Shown here: positions 46,003 to 58,074 of the stretch, one piece after another | Position numbering within the stretch: the stretch's first letter is position 1 | Layout: every line of letters starts with the position of its first letter | NCBI GenBank assembly: GCA_037349105.1 | Contig: JAYJMM010000036.1 | Coordinates: 4,562,001-4,626,000, forward strand | Length of the DNA: 64,000 nucleotides | Reading direction: 5' to 3' | Origin: Limnomonas spitsbergensis | Lineage: Eukaryota; Chlorophyta; Chlorophyceae; Chlamydomonadales | Program-made: the position numbers and the translations under genes | Notes under the pieces: generated by a model | Database searches by the model: none | What the model saw: only the letters and a program-made list of their open reading frames with translations | What the model was told of the DNA's origin: nothing

Positions 46003-46319
46003 GGCTGCTTCACATTGTTTTCAGCCTTACACGGCCTTCAAAAACACAAATATTTGGAAGTGGCAGTGTATTAACACAAATTGCTTATGTCAATTATAGC
46101 TTGTGGATTTATCTTCAGTTATATCTGCAGATGACTTCAACGCTTCGATCGAATATATGTCGATCAATAATTGGGTTTATTTTCAATGCTGCTGATCGCG
46201 TGCCTGCCCCGCGCTTGAGCTGGTTCCAGAGAAAAAAGTGCTGCAAATACAACTCAATACGGTAGGAATATAAAGCATACAATCAGAGCTTTCCATCGTG
46301 CTTATTCTTAATGAAAGCA

Positions 46320-46620
46320 ACGTTGGGGGGGTGCGCGCTGCGAATTAAAAACAGCAAGTATAAAAACCGCGCGCTAGCGCGTGACTGTTTGATCTGACAT
46401 CCGTCGAGTGATCCATACGCCAGCCCCCGTAGTGAAGATCGATCCTGGAGGCAGATACGGGTGCTGACGACTGCTGACGTTTCGGGGCCCCAACAGCCAC
46501 AAGTTTCCTGAGGCCAGGAACCGGCCAGGGTGGTCGTCTCCAGAGGGTTCGGTTCTGGAACCGGCGGCGGAGGGGGATGGCAATGCTAAGTTCTGCTGAC
46601 CATGTCCTGTCCTTCCTGGC
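46320..46620. repeat. Diverged copy of the distal part of the duplicated unit
   Basis: Matches 33000-33240 (and the B and C equivalents): GTGCGCGCTGCGAATTAA, the GCGCGCTAGCGCG palindrome, GATCGATCCTGGAGGCAGAT. It carries an extra GGTTCGGTTCTGGAACC-type insertion. The family therefore also exists outside the tandem array. Confidence 0.8.
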
Positions 46621-48480
46621 TGAAAGCGCTGCGCGAACGGAAATTATTGTTACTGATGCGCGATATTAAATAATCATCTACCGGTACTGTGCGGCGTTCA
46701 ATTATAGTAAAAATTCACCGCTGAGCTCACGTTTTTAATTCCTGTGTTGCTGGACGACGAAAAACTAAATTAACTTTTTGGGGCTGCGCTGACCCTATTT
46801 ACCGGTACCGGCATGTATATTTCTGACAGCTACGTTTCCGAGTGATAGCCGTACACTTAGTTCTTACAGAAAAAGATAAATTATACTCGGGCGCACTGAA
46901 TTCAGAGACTGGAGGACTGAGATCAGGAATGGGACAAAATGCCGATTTTTTCTCTAGGACTTTGTAAGGTGGACGTTCCAGGTTCTCTGTGCGTGAAGTG
47001 AACTTTCCCCTGGCTCCACGTATCACTTATTCACTCATACAGGCGGTGGTCGAGGGCGGTGGTGGCAGGCGACGAACTCAAAATATAGCACCTCAGGCAC
47101 GCAGGCTTCGCAATACCGATCATGAATTAAACGTACATCGTAAATAGATATCAAAGGTCAGCGTGCGAGTTCGAGCAAATCTACAAAACGGTCGGAGTCG
47201 TCAGGCAGGGGGGCAGGTTGTGCACGGCACATCGGCATTGCGCAGGTTATACATATAACAATTGAGGCCTTCAGATCGCAAGTCGCAATCGGGATCACTG
47301 CCAGCGAATCGGAGCGACGAGTTCCCGATCCGAACTGGCAGGGTCGCAGGCGATGCACGGCTCCGTGGCATTGTGCAAGCAAGTCATCAATCGATGCAGG
47401 TGGTTCAAAACATTAAAGATATTCGCAGGAGAGATCGCTGCCACTCAGTCCAGCTGCAACGATGGGGGTCCCAGCAAAATGCTGGCCTACTAGTCGCATG
47501 CATGGCCACAGCCATTGCTTGCGCACTTTGCTTGGGACGTAAGACCAGGCAAACAAGTGTAGCCACCTATCCATGCAGCCCCAGGCCCCATCTTTTAACA
47601 TGCATAGAATGTCGCCCACCCCTCCAGACTTGCATGGCGCACTAGGACGTAGGAAACGGAGGCATGTGCAACCCACCCGAGTGGCACCCAGTTCCCTGAA
47701 GACAAACCTTGCTTGCACATTTCAGGACATTGGCAACTTAGATGGAATGGTTTTGGGTAATGTGTCTTTTGTGAAAAAAGCATGTCCCATGTCACACATT
47801 GAGGTGTTCAATCAATAGGCAACATGCCAAATGGCAGGCCGCAAGGCCGTCACCAAGTTAACTGGCATACAAAATCATTACGGTATCTTACGGGACACCG
47901 CCACCCATCCTCTCAATCCGCACCGGCACTTCCGCCCTCTCAATCCGTACTCTACTCCACGCATGCGCAGCTGGATTATTTTGGAATAGTGATTTCTAGG
48001 ACACTAAATCGCACTGCTGGTCCGAAAGATATTAATGAAGGTCCGTGCAACGCTTTATTTTAGTCTGTCATCTCCGCGCAGCCAATACTGAAAGTCCAGT
48101 CAATAAAAAAATTGATGCCTGGAAGAACAGAACACGGTCAGGTATCAGTGAACGGATGTCGAATCAATCAAAAGCGCGCCAGCGCGCGAATTTTTTGTTT
48201 GTACCGGAAAACTACTCCGCACACCCCCTAGTGCCCCCCCCCCATAATAGTTGTTCTGGTCCGTGCGTGACAGATTGGCCTCGCACCCCTACCTGGCCTC
48301 GCACATTCGCACCCCTGATGTCTATTTATCGAGCTCCAACTCCTTTTGGTGTGCTATCATACCCGGAGCGCACCCCAAAACGGAGTTATGAGCAGAGTCA
48401 ATTCCGCTTTACGACTCAGGACATGGAGAATAAATTGCAACTGCAATTTCACGGCTATTTCAGCTTTCGACGAACCATTT
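46621..48480. other. Intergenic region, no recognised gene
   Basis: Short frames on both strands show no convincing protein pattern. 48180-48250 has the CTACTCCGCACACCCCC motif shared with 540-640. A C-run lies at 48233-48243. Confidence 0.4.
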
Positions 48481-48645
48481 CCCCCAGTCAGCAGGAGGGC
48501 CCCATGCATTGGGCCAGACATCTTGTCCTCTCGGCAGCAAGAGGGAGTGTGCTTGTGTGAGTGCTCCCGAACTTAAGGCTGCGGCTCGGCGCAATGAGCA
48601 CGGCGGTCACTAGAGGAAGGCGCAGCGGTCAGCGGTCAGCGTTTT
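48481..48645 (+). mobile_element. Second LINE fragment, plus strand
   Basis: GGGAGTGTGCTTGTGTGAG followed by CGAACTTAAGGCTGCGGCTC and GCAGCGGTCAG aligns with the minus-strand LINE text at 39520-39620. The frame is broken by small indels. It is only a short decayed piece of the same family. Confidence 0.65.
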
Positions 48646-49979
48646 TTAAACCATGCACTCCTTGCCTATCAATAAGAATCGACGCGCAACGGCCTGCCGG
48701 GGTAGGGCGTTGCCGGAGGAGGGGCGAATTTCGGGAAAGGGAAGAAATTTGGATCCCAACCTACATCCACACCTAGCGGTGTACATACGCCGACATGTTT
48801 TTCAGTTTTCAGAGGTTACGTCTTCGAGGTTTGCCAACTCAAAACAGTCAGTGGGGTAATGACATCAACGATTAATGTTCTCCACTGCAGCCGAGCCTTT
48901 ATTTTATAGCAGAGGGAAATGTGTAAAGCCATTGGCCCATCCACTTGTCACCGGTAATCCAATCAATGCTGAATACCGGAACCATAAATGCTGGCTGTTA
49001 CTTATTGACGAAGGGAGAAAAGCATTTACGCCCCCCCCCCTCGGATATCTACACGATGTTTTCTGCAATGAGGCTAAACTCATTCAGCAGTGAAAATATA
49101 ATAATCAACCGTGGCCGGTGAAAGAAACAACCATTTGAAGAGCAAGGCACATGCAGTAAGACGTCAGGGTCGGCATCATCGGAACCAGGGGGGGGCATCA
49201 CCCGAATATAGTTGATAGTCCGAGGTCCAGAGATGTAACGTCATTGACTGTCGATAGTCCCCCCAAAACGAGGAAAACCTTAAAACACAAGGGAATTGTA
49301 ATCAGACATTGCCACCATCATACATAGCATGATGTCAACAAAATTGTAGGATTTAACGAGGGATTCAACTGTTATTAACACTGCTGGATTTGAAAGCGTG
49401 ATGGATGCTTGGAAGGCAGAGGGAACAAGATGGAAGCCAGGGAAAGGTCCCCTCCGGAAAACCTCGAAAAATGCTTCAAAAGACTGAAGAGGCTGTTTAG
49501 AGCCCTGGCATGACAAATCGAAAAAATCAAGACGTGACATACGACAGAATGGGACGCTGCCTTTATTTGGCAAGGCAATCTCAGCCTCAATCACATGGAC
49601 AATACTGCTATGCATAATGTACACATGTTTTCTTCCGCAAGCATCGGACCATGGGTATGGACCATGGATGTGGATCATGGATGCATTTGGTTCATACTAT
49701 CTTGAATATTCCCGATTTACACCTCTCCTCAAATGCAGCCAACCTGATTGTCATTCCCAACAGGCCTTCCAGCAGATATGCCCCCCCCCCCCTGGAAGTA
49801 TCGCAGGCGGATGTGCCTGCCCTGCGTGTGCCTTCCCCCCAGATGTGTACTCCCACCCGTAAGGTCTCCCATCCGGAGAATGTAGCGTACACGCACGGGG
49901 ATAAGTACCCGCAAGCGTGCCTCGCACATATCTAGATCCTTTTGTCGCCCCCCCTTCCCGGACGTGTCCACTGACGGTG
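48646..49979. other. Intergenic region downstream of the coiled-coil gene
   Basis: No gene was recognised. GAGATGTAACGTCATTGACT (49231-49250) resembles the end of the LINE-type tail. The remainder is single-copy and includes the 3' UTR of the minus-strand coiled-coil gene. Confidence 0.4.
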
Positions 49980-52900
49980 TCACTCATCATTCGCAAACGA
50001 CTCATCATCAACAGCTTTCCCAAACCAAGCACCCATCAGCAGCTGTGCAGGGTTAATCTCAACGCTCCTCTTGATCAGCTGCATCTTCTCCTTTTCCTCC
50101 TTGGCTTGCTGATGCAGCAGCAGCTCCTGCTCCTGCAGCTCCTGCTGAGCGCGGGAGGCCCCTGCCGCCGCACGATCGTCAGCCTCTTTGGCAGCAGCGA
50201 GCTCTCTCACAGCTGCTGCCACACGCACCTCTGCAGCAGCCATCCTGATCTCGTCTGCAGAAGCCCTCGCCTCAGCTTCAGCCAGGTGACGTGTCTGTCC
50301 CTCCAGCATCGTCTGGACGATACAGGATGTATGTGTATGAGAATACATATGTCTTGGCAAGCACAATCAGCAACCAGCATGCAGATCCAAAGTAAGGCTG
50401 GAGAAAATAAACTAACGAGCTTTCCATTGAACAAAATAGGCCCAAGCGACGCTGCTCCTTCAGTCCATCCCACGCTAATGGGGTTGAACGTTATTTTTAA
50501 AATTAAAAAATGCAGCATAAGCCCATGAGGCAAACCAGCATGAAAGAATAATGCAAGGATCCAAAGCCTGAGAATGCTGCAACGTGCATCCATCGACCCC
50601 GATTACAAGCACTCTGGCCCTGAATGGGCAGCGGCCACAGCAATCAGATTCTGTCCGATCACACCTGAAGTCGTATCGCCTCAATGCGAGATGCCTCCGC
50701 TTGGGCCAGCGACAGCCGCCTCTCCTCGTGCATCTGGGCAGCGGCTAACCGGTCTCCAAAGGCCAGCTGAGACATAATCCAGCGGGAACGACAATGCAGG
50801 AAGTTTCAGGATGGCCAGCCAGGGAATGTTGAGGAACACGCTGAAGAGAGAGGGTAATTTGAATTCGAGGGTAGTTAAAAACTGAGGGTAATTTAAAACT
50901 TGAGGGTAGTTTGAACTTGAGGGTAATTTTAAAGTGAGGGTGAAGAGTAGGGTCATTTGAAAAAGCTGTGAACAAACTTTTGGAACTGATGCAACGCTGT
51001 AGCACAAATCCAGGAGGGATGGATGAATCATCAAAATGAAACTTGTTACAAAAATAAACGCTGAATGGCGAAAGGGTTGTCAGATGAACAACGGTATTCA
51101 TGGCAGGCCAGACCAGGCAGGGGGCTAGACATGCCCAGATCACAGCTTCTTCCAGCTTCTCGTAGAAGGTTTCAGAAATCTGCACACTTGGCACCTGCTC
51201 ACCTCTTGCGTCTCCTCTAGCCCTTTCTCTCGGGCCTCCAACCCTCGCTCCCGCGAATCGAACAGGTTGCGCAGCTTCTTTAGGAAAGCCTCCTCACTTT
51301 TGACGATGCCCTCCCTCGTGCACAGCTCCTGCAGGAATCGACGCAGTCACTACGGTAGTCAGTGTTTATTTTTTCATGACTTTCGGCTACGAGTCAGATA
51401 CACTCCGGCCGCTGGCCAAAGGCCCCATTTGTGGCAAACTCTGCTGCTTTGGTCACAAGTTTTAGGCCAGTCCAGGTTGGGCCTTCATTGGGCCCTTGGC
51501 AGCTACTGGGCTGCCGGCCGAAGTTGGACTTTTAGCCACACAAAAAAGCACTGGTCATGGTCCTTCAACACCCTTCATCCCCCTACATCACTGCAAGGAG
51601 CAGCGACTGGCCCTTCAATTTGACATTCATTTACCAGAACCCTCATTCCGAACTTCAATCAGGAAAAATCTTAAGGGCATCCAGCACTTTAGCATCAAGG
51701 GCATCTAGCATTTAGCATAATCTAATTATCACCTGTAAGCATGTGCCCTTTGAGGATAATGACTTTTGACTACTGCCTGAAGATTTGAAATAAGGCAGAC
51801 ATGTTTTAACATATTTTAACTGCCTGCCTGGATCAGTAGGGTATCTAGACACCCGTGGCGGGAGTGTCAGTGCTTGTTGAGGTAAGGGGGCGCTAACCAT
51901 TCAGACATCTGGCACCAGATGTCCGAGTGGCTTAGCCCCCCTTACCTCAGCATTAATTTCCACATGCCGCCGTTATATCTTAGTCACCTTGACCATGCCC
52001 CACTCTGCGTCCATGGCTGCTCTTGACTTGACCTCCGTGTCCTGCCTTCTGGCTTCGACGCGATGCCTCTCCGCTTCGATATCAACAAGATGCAGTCTTT
52101 CTGCCGACAAGTCAGCCTGAAAAGAAAAGGGAGCCAACAGCATTCGTGGGGCAGCAAAGGCAGAGAGCGAGGAAAGAGAGGGTTCCCTAAAGTGTGAGAT
52201 GCCAACCAGGGGATGGGCATCATTGCCCATCAGCAGGATCAAGACCTGGCAGCACAGGTCCATTGAACCTCTTCACGAAATTTGCGCAACAGACTTTCAG
52301 GGGGCTGCCTGCCATGTACGCCTGAGCTACGCAGATAGCGTTCCACGATCATACTCCTGATCACACTGCATCAAGAATTCGGAATTTGAATAACAGCTTC
52401 ACAAACTGTTCAAATACACGCTGCGCGAACGGCAATAATTCAGATATACGCTACGCAGACGGCAATAATTCAAATATACGCTGCGCAGACAGCAAGAATT
52501 CAAACATAAGCTGCGCAGACGGTAAGACGCCCTCATCAGCTGTTCACCTGTGCGGCCTGCAGATCCTTCCGCACGCCTACAACGTCTCTGTCCTCCTTTT
52601 CCATGCGGGCTTGCCTCTGCTGTGCCTCCTGCTGCAGATTTACCAGCCGCTGGTGGGCACTGGCTTCATGCTCAAGTCCCAAACGGGCCCGGCGCTCCGC
52701 GTCCTCCTGCTCCAAGCGCCTGACGCTGAGCTGCTACATCCGCATCCTCTCTCTGCAGGCGGGCCTGACGGTGCTCCTCCTCATGCTGGAATCGGACCTG
52801 CCTTTCCGTATCTTCTCGTTGCAAGCGGCCCTGCCTCTTCTCCTCCTCACGCTCGAAGCGGACCTGCCGGTCCGCGTCCTCCTGCTGCAGGCATGCCCGC

Positions 52901-55900
52901 CTGGCGTCCTCACATTCCTGAGCTTGAGCCTGACGGTCAGAGTCTTTCAGTAGCCAGGATTGTGTCTCAAGATCTGCTACTCGCTGCTGTTCTTCAGCTG
53001 CAATCTGAAGAGCGGAAATCCGCGCATCTCTCTCCTGCAGAAATCAAAACTGGGTTAGACATTGCCAGCATAAAGGGCGTGATGTTGTCTTAATTAGTTG
53101 GCAGGCTGCTTCAGTTGGGAAAGGTGGGTTCTTCAAATGTTAAATCTTGCCTCCCATTTAACTCCTGCAACAAAATCCACTGATCCAAAATTCAAATCTG
53201 ACTTGAAAGAAACCCTGCTTATATGCTGTAGGAAAACTGAATTGGTAGGCTGTCATGATGCCTGGGTCACACATTACTTTATCACAGCCTAAATGTCTTG
53301 ACAAAAGGCTCTCTGCTCCAGATACTTGAACCTAGCTACATTCATGAGTCCAGTCCTCACTTGGTGCTCCGGTGATTTTGCCTTGCACAGCGATGCATGG
53401 CTCTGCCTCTCCGCCTCAAGCATGTGCCTCTCCTGAAGCAACACCTCCTTATACAGCACACACGCCTGATCATGCTTCAACTCAGCTTCCCTCGTCGAAG
53501 ACGCCAAGACAGCCTGATCAGGAGGGGGAAAAGAATGCATACCAGATGGGATTGAACAAGTACAAATATATGCAATCATCCGGACCCATGTAGCAAACAG
53601 CAGGAGAGTTGCGTGAACAGAGAAAACAAATATACCAAATTATTTTAAAACTATGCAAAGTGCGTCTAAGAGCATTGCATAAAATTTAGCATAGTTAAAC
53701 ACTGTTTTGACCATGCAAAGCCCCCGAGCAAAATATCAATAAGATTTCTATGCAGGGGAGCGTCTTATGCTTACTACAAATTTGCCCAAGCGAAAAAAAA
53801 AAAACGGATAAAAATATTATTTACATTTTTTTTTTGATATATTATATTATAGTATAAATAAATATTATTTACAATAAAAAAATTATTATTTGCCTTCCTT
53901 CCCCAAGCAAAGCAAGATCTTATCCATGCAGAAGATTGCCATAAGATTTTGCATGGTCCTCGTACGCCGGGAAGGCTTTACCTCGTACGCCGGACCTCGT
54001 GGGCCGGACAAACAAAATCTTGATATTTATTTTTGATGTTTTTAAGAGGAGGTAATAATAATTATTTTTTTCACAAATATTAATAAAACAAGAGTCATTA
54101 ATTTTTCTTCGATCTTTATTTTCTTCTTTAAGTTGTTTGCTTTTATTAAAATATGTTATTGAAATTTCTGATGAAATACTAAAGTTTATTCGGCTAAAAT
54201 TGGGGCCCAAATTGGGTGAATACCGCCCTGCCCTCACCTACTGTGAGGAGCAGGGCGGTATTCACCCCTCGCACAAAATTAGGGCCCCAGACGGTAAGGG
54301 TGCTTCGCACTTTACCGTCTGGGACCCTAATTTTGTGCTTGGAGCTCGAGAAGTTACGCCGCGGCTCCTCCACCTACGGTGGTGCTGGTGCTCACGCTAT
54401 TTTCTAAAAATAGCTTAAGATTTTATCTTGGGGAAGGCAAATTTATTTTTATAGCTAAAAACAAAATCTTATGGCCAAAGCCTTTAAAGCCTTTCCCAAG
54501 AACAGGGGGGGGGCAAGACCATTAGCGAAGCTAAAAAGCAGGATTTTGTTTTTTATGGATGTACAAGATTTAGGTATATTATTTACTGATGTTTTGTTTT
54601 CTTTGCTTTTCTTTTTATTTTCAATAAATTAATATTTAAGCAAAGCTGATTAAAACATTTTTAATTAAAAATGTTTAAATTATAGTTTGCAGAAAGTTCA
54701 GCAAAATCTGCTGCAAAATCTTTATCTGAAAACAATGATGAAGAAAAGCGGTTTTTAGTTTGCTTTTTTTTTTATCTTTCTCGAAAAATATCTTTATTAG
54801 ATAATTTATGCAATATTATTTTAATTGAAAATGGTTTTTCTGACAAAATTTTAAACAAAAAACATTTTAAAAAAATAAAAAACTTAATAATAAATTTTTA
54901 TCTAATTAAAAAATTTAAGATTTTTTAAAAATAGAAGATTTCCCGCTATTTCATCGGGAACTTGAATGCATGCAAAAACTTGAGCAACGATAAAATGCTC
55001 AGAGGGTAAAAATAACTGCTTGAAACGAAGCTTGAAGGAACAAGAAGTATAGTACACCAGGTCAAAACAAGGATCACAACCCACCATAGCGCCTGCAAGA
55101 TCATCAAGCTCAGTTTGTCGACCTTGCTGCTCTGCATCCCTGACCTCCAGCTGTGTGTGCCGGCCCTGCTGCTCTGCATCCCTGATCTCCAGCTGTGTGT
55201 ACCGGCCCTGCTGCTCTGCATCCATGACCTCCAGCTGTGTGTGCCGGCCCAGCTGCTCTGCATCCCTGACCTCCAGGTGTGTGTACCTGCCTTGCTGCTC
55301 TGCATCGTTGGCCTCCAGCGTTATGTGCCGGCCTTGCTGCTCTGCATCCCTGGCCTCCAGCGTTATGTGCCGTCCCTGCTGCTCTGCATCCCTGACCTCC
55401 AGCTGAGCGTGCCGGCGCTGTTGCTCTGCATCCCTGACCTCCAGCTGTGCGTGCCGGCCCTGCTGCTCTTCATCCCTAACCTCCAGCTGTGTGTGCCGTC
55501 CCTGCTGCTCTTCATCCCTGACCTCCAGCTGTGCTTGCCGGCCCTGCTGCTCTTCATCCAGCGTTATGTGCCTTGCTGCTCTGCATCCCTGGCCTCCAGC
55601 GTTATGTGCCGTCCCTGCTGCTCTGCATCCCTGACCTCCAGCTGTGCGTGCCGGCGCTGTTGCTCTGCATCCCTGACCTCCAGCTGTGTGTGCCGTCCAT
55701 GCTGCTCTTTATCCCTGATCTCCAGCTGTGTGTGCCGGCCTTGCTGCTCTTCATACCTGGCCTCTAGCTGTGTGTAACGGCCCTGCTGCTCTGCATCCCT
55801 GACCTCCAGCTGTGTGTGCCGTCCCTGCTGCTCTTTATCCCTGATCTCCAGCTGTGTGTGCCGGCCCTGCTGCTCTGCATCCCTGGCCCCTGACCTCCAG

Positions 55901-58074
55901 CTGTAAATGCTGAACCTTCAAATCAGCATCTTTGACCTCCAGCTGTGCATTCCAAGCCTGATGATCTAAATATTTTGCTTCAAGCTGAAGCCTCTCCATT
56001 GACAGATTTAAATCCTTGGACTCCAGTTTCGTTTGCCATGCATTCAGATCTGCCTCCAGGGACTCAAGCTGATGCTGCTGCTCCTTCAGATTTGAAACTC
56101 TGGCCTCTAGCTGAGTATGCTGACCCTGCAGCTTAGCCTCTTTAGACTCCATTGATTTTTGTGTTGAAGATAGTGTTGCTTTGTCCTCCTCCAAATCTTG
56201 CCTGCCTCGTAGCAGCACTTGCTGAGCCAGGGAATTGGCTTCCGCCTGCTTCACCTGAGCCTCTTTCACCACTGCCGCCGCTGAAGCCTGCATTAAATAA
56301 TACAAGTGAAATAGACAGACGACTGCGTTAGATAACTAACGCGTATGAGGGCTCAGGGATAGGAGGGGCGGCACATGACATACATCAGCCACAGTCCCGC
56401 GTTTTTGTGTGGTGACAAAATCAGCCAAACAATCAACAGCCCCATGTGACTCAGCCAAGTCAGCAGACTACTTCAGATCTTTGCACATTGCTGCTCAGCA
56501 CACCGCAGTTTCATCTTGCGCTGCGCGTTCAAAACACTTGACATCTTCTGACTCACCATCATGGCGGAAAGATCTGCCCGTTGAACCTCCAGATCTGCCA
56601 GCTTGGAGTCTAGCTGGCCATGGGTTCTGACGATCTCTGTCTCTCTGGCCTGGAGCTGTGAACGCTGGGCATGCAGATCTGCGTCCCTGGCCTCCAGCTG
56701 TCCCTGCTGACACTGATGTACTGCCTCCCTGGACTCAAGCTGCGCCTGCCGAGCATGCAGACCTGCCTCCTTGGCCTCCAGCTGCTCCCTCAGATCTGCC
56801 TCCCTGGATTCTAGCTGCGCCTGCTGAGCATGCAGGTCTGTGTCATTAGACTCCATCCGCTGCTTCTGATCTTTCAGATCTGCCTCTCTAGCAACCAGCT
56901 GTGCGTGCCGGACCTTGAGATCCGCGTCTATCACCTCAAGCTGCTGCTTTTCTTCCTTCGGCTCTGTCTCCTCGGCCTCCAGCTGTTCCCTCAGATCTGC
57001 CTCTCTGGAATCTAGCTGCGCCTGCCTGTCCTGCAGCTCCGCCAGCATCAAGTATATTTTCCGCTGCTGCTGGCGATGCTGGCCTGCTGCTGAGGACCGC
57101 TGCGAGTCCAGCTGCCCCAAGTCTGCCGCGACGGATCCGAACGCCGCCTGCGTATTCTCGTCACAGCACTCCAGTGTGCTGGTGCTCTTCTTGCGGAGGA
57201 TCTCGCAGCTGTTGCCCGGCGTCCTGTGCGTCAACAAGGCCTCCAGCTCAGAGGGCCACATGCCCCCAAACAGGCTGCCCTGCTCACTGGCTGCGATGGA
57301 CGAGGCCCTCATGCCCAAGACTGAGGGCCGGTTGCTCACAGGGGGGCACCGGCGTAATAATTGCTGCTGCTGCAGGGACGGTGGCGGCAACGCTTTATCG
57401 TTCGGCCAAATGAGCCCGGCCGCAGCAGCGACCGTGTCCATCTCTTCTGCTTCCTCATCGGAGCCGGTACAGGCAGCGTTGCGGCCGTCTTGGATGTAAG
57501 CAGAGGAGGTGGATTCCGGGCTGTCGGTAGCAGGCAGGTCTTCCAGGCGCCATACCCTGCCATCCCCTGACACCCGCCACTGCGGCGGGCTAGTCTCACT
57601 CTGGCTAAGCGAAGGGCTGGCGCTGCGGTTGCAGCTGGGGCCACCCACGAAGCTCTCTTCCAGCACTGCCTCACAAGTCGTCGCATTGGTGGGCTTCGTG
57701 CTTCTAGGAGTGATGTTGGCAAAGGCAGCTGTGCCTCGCAGGTCCGATTTGGTGGGTATGATCTTGGGAGAGGTGGCTGAGCCTCGAGGGCTGGTACTCG
57801 TAGGCGGGGTCTTGGCTGCAGGGCGCTTGGTTCCAAGGACCTTTGGCTGCTGCTTGGCAGCGGCGGTTGCTTTGCTGGAGGCCTGCATCTTTGAGGCGCC
57901 TCCAGTACAGCGGTCTGGGGATACATGCAGCACCTCTGACACCTCAGCAGGTGCCCTCTTGCGCATGGCGCTGCAGCAGCAAGGGAGGACGGCAGCAGGG
58001 CGGTCGCTTGGGAGATCAGAGGGGCAGCCTAAGATGCAGGTTGCATGGCATGTACATGTGGACCAGCTTGGCAT
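49980..58074 (-). CDS. Long coiled-coil protein with 13-residue repeats, frame partly disrupted
   Basis: Eight minus-strand exons: 56557-58074, 55085-56287, 53361-53513, 52548-53034, 51988-52116, 51203-51328, 50665-50766 and 49980-50312, all bordered by GT-AG and in phase 0, about 1350 aa. The N-terminal third is Ser/Pro/Lys-rich and disordered; the start could equally be the ATG at 57966. From about residue 370 the protein is a nearly unbroken Gln/Glu/Arg-rich coiled coil: QLDSREADLREQLEAEETE repeats in exon 1 and RDAEQQGRHTQLEV repeats in exon 2. Exon 2 is a multiple of three overall, yet a +7 change near 55890 and a -13 change near 55560 put the middle out of frame, with a stop. Exon 4 (487 bp) carries a one-base shift near 52725. 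These may be assembly errors or signs of decay. A structural, cytoskeleton or centriole-type role is only a guess. Confidence 0.7.
51360..51553. mobile_element. hAT-like MITE in a coiled-coil gene intron
   Basis: Begins CAGTGTTTATTTTTTC and ends AAAAAAGCACTG, with the family interior (GGCCGCTGGCCAAAGGCCCC, CCGGCCGAAGTTGGACTT). Flanking 8-mers do not match well. It lies about 30 bp beyond the exon at 51203-51328, between it and the exon at 51988. Confidence 0.65.
52400..52530. repeat. Four-unit 31-bp tandem repeat in a coiled-coil gene intron
   Basis: Units contain TACGCTGCGCAGACGGCAAT and AATTCAAA. The last unit is about 20 bp from the exon ending at 52548. Confidence 0.85.
53690..55000. other. 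Organelle-like AT-rich insertion inside an intron
   Basis: Within the intron 53514-55084 base composition switches abruptly to very AT-rich (AATATTATTTACATTTTTTT, TTTTAATTGAAAATGG). This is broken by GC-rich hairpins, including CGCCCTGCCCTCACC against its inverse (54231-54270) and CAGACGGTAAGGGTGC against TTTACCGTCTG (54288-54330). This pattern is typical of algal organelle genomes with palindromic spacers. A short AT-rich coding remnant lies at 54686-54927. The piece is best read as a nuclear insertion of plastid or mitochondrial DNA. Confidence 0.6.
54686..54927 (+). pseudogene. Fragment of an organelle-type reading frame
   Basis: The open frame reads AESSAKSAAKSLSENNDEEK, then RFLVCFFFYLSRKISLLDN and a Lys/Ile/Phe-rich end, with a TAA stop at 54925-54927. 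Codons are almost all A/T-ending, unlike every neighbouring gene. There is no start codon, so it is the 3' end of something larger. I cannot name the gene. Confidence 0.4.
55105..55900. repeat. 39-bp coding tandem array within exon 2 of the coiled-coil gene
   Basis: About 19 units of 39 bp encode RDAEQQGRHTQLEV on the minus strand (plus-strand text CTGCTGCTCTGCATCCCTGA). Two units have frame-changing indels (near 55560 and 55890). The plus-strand frame through the array is a by-product. Confidence 0.93.

Noticed and set aside
47158..47818. Possible genes between 47.1 and 47.8 kb on either strand
   Set aside because: Frames are short, without motifs, and no matching splice sites could be found.
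52386..53093. 235-codon plus-strand frame across 52.4-53.1 kb, and a 220-codon plus-strand frame at 55.1-55.8 kb
   Set aside because: These are complements of coiled-coil exons. The minus strand has matched splice sites and heptad structure.
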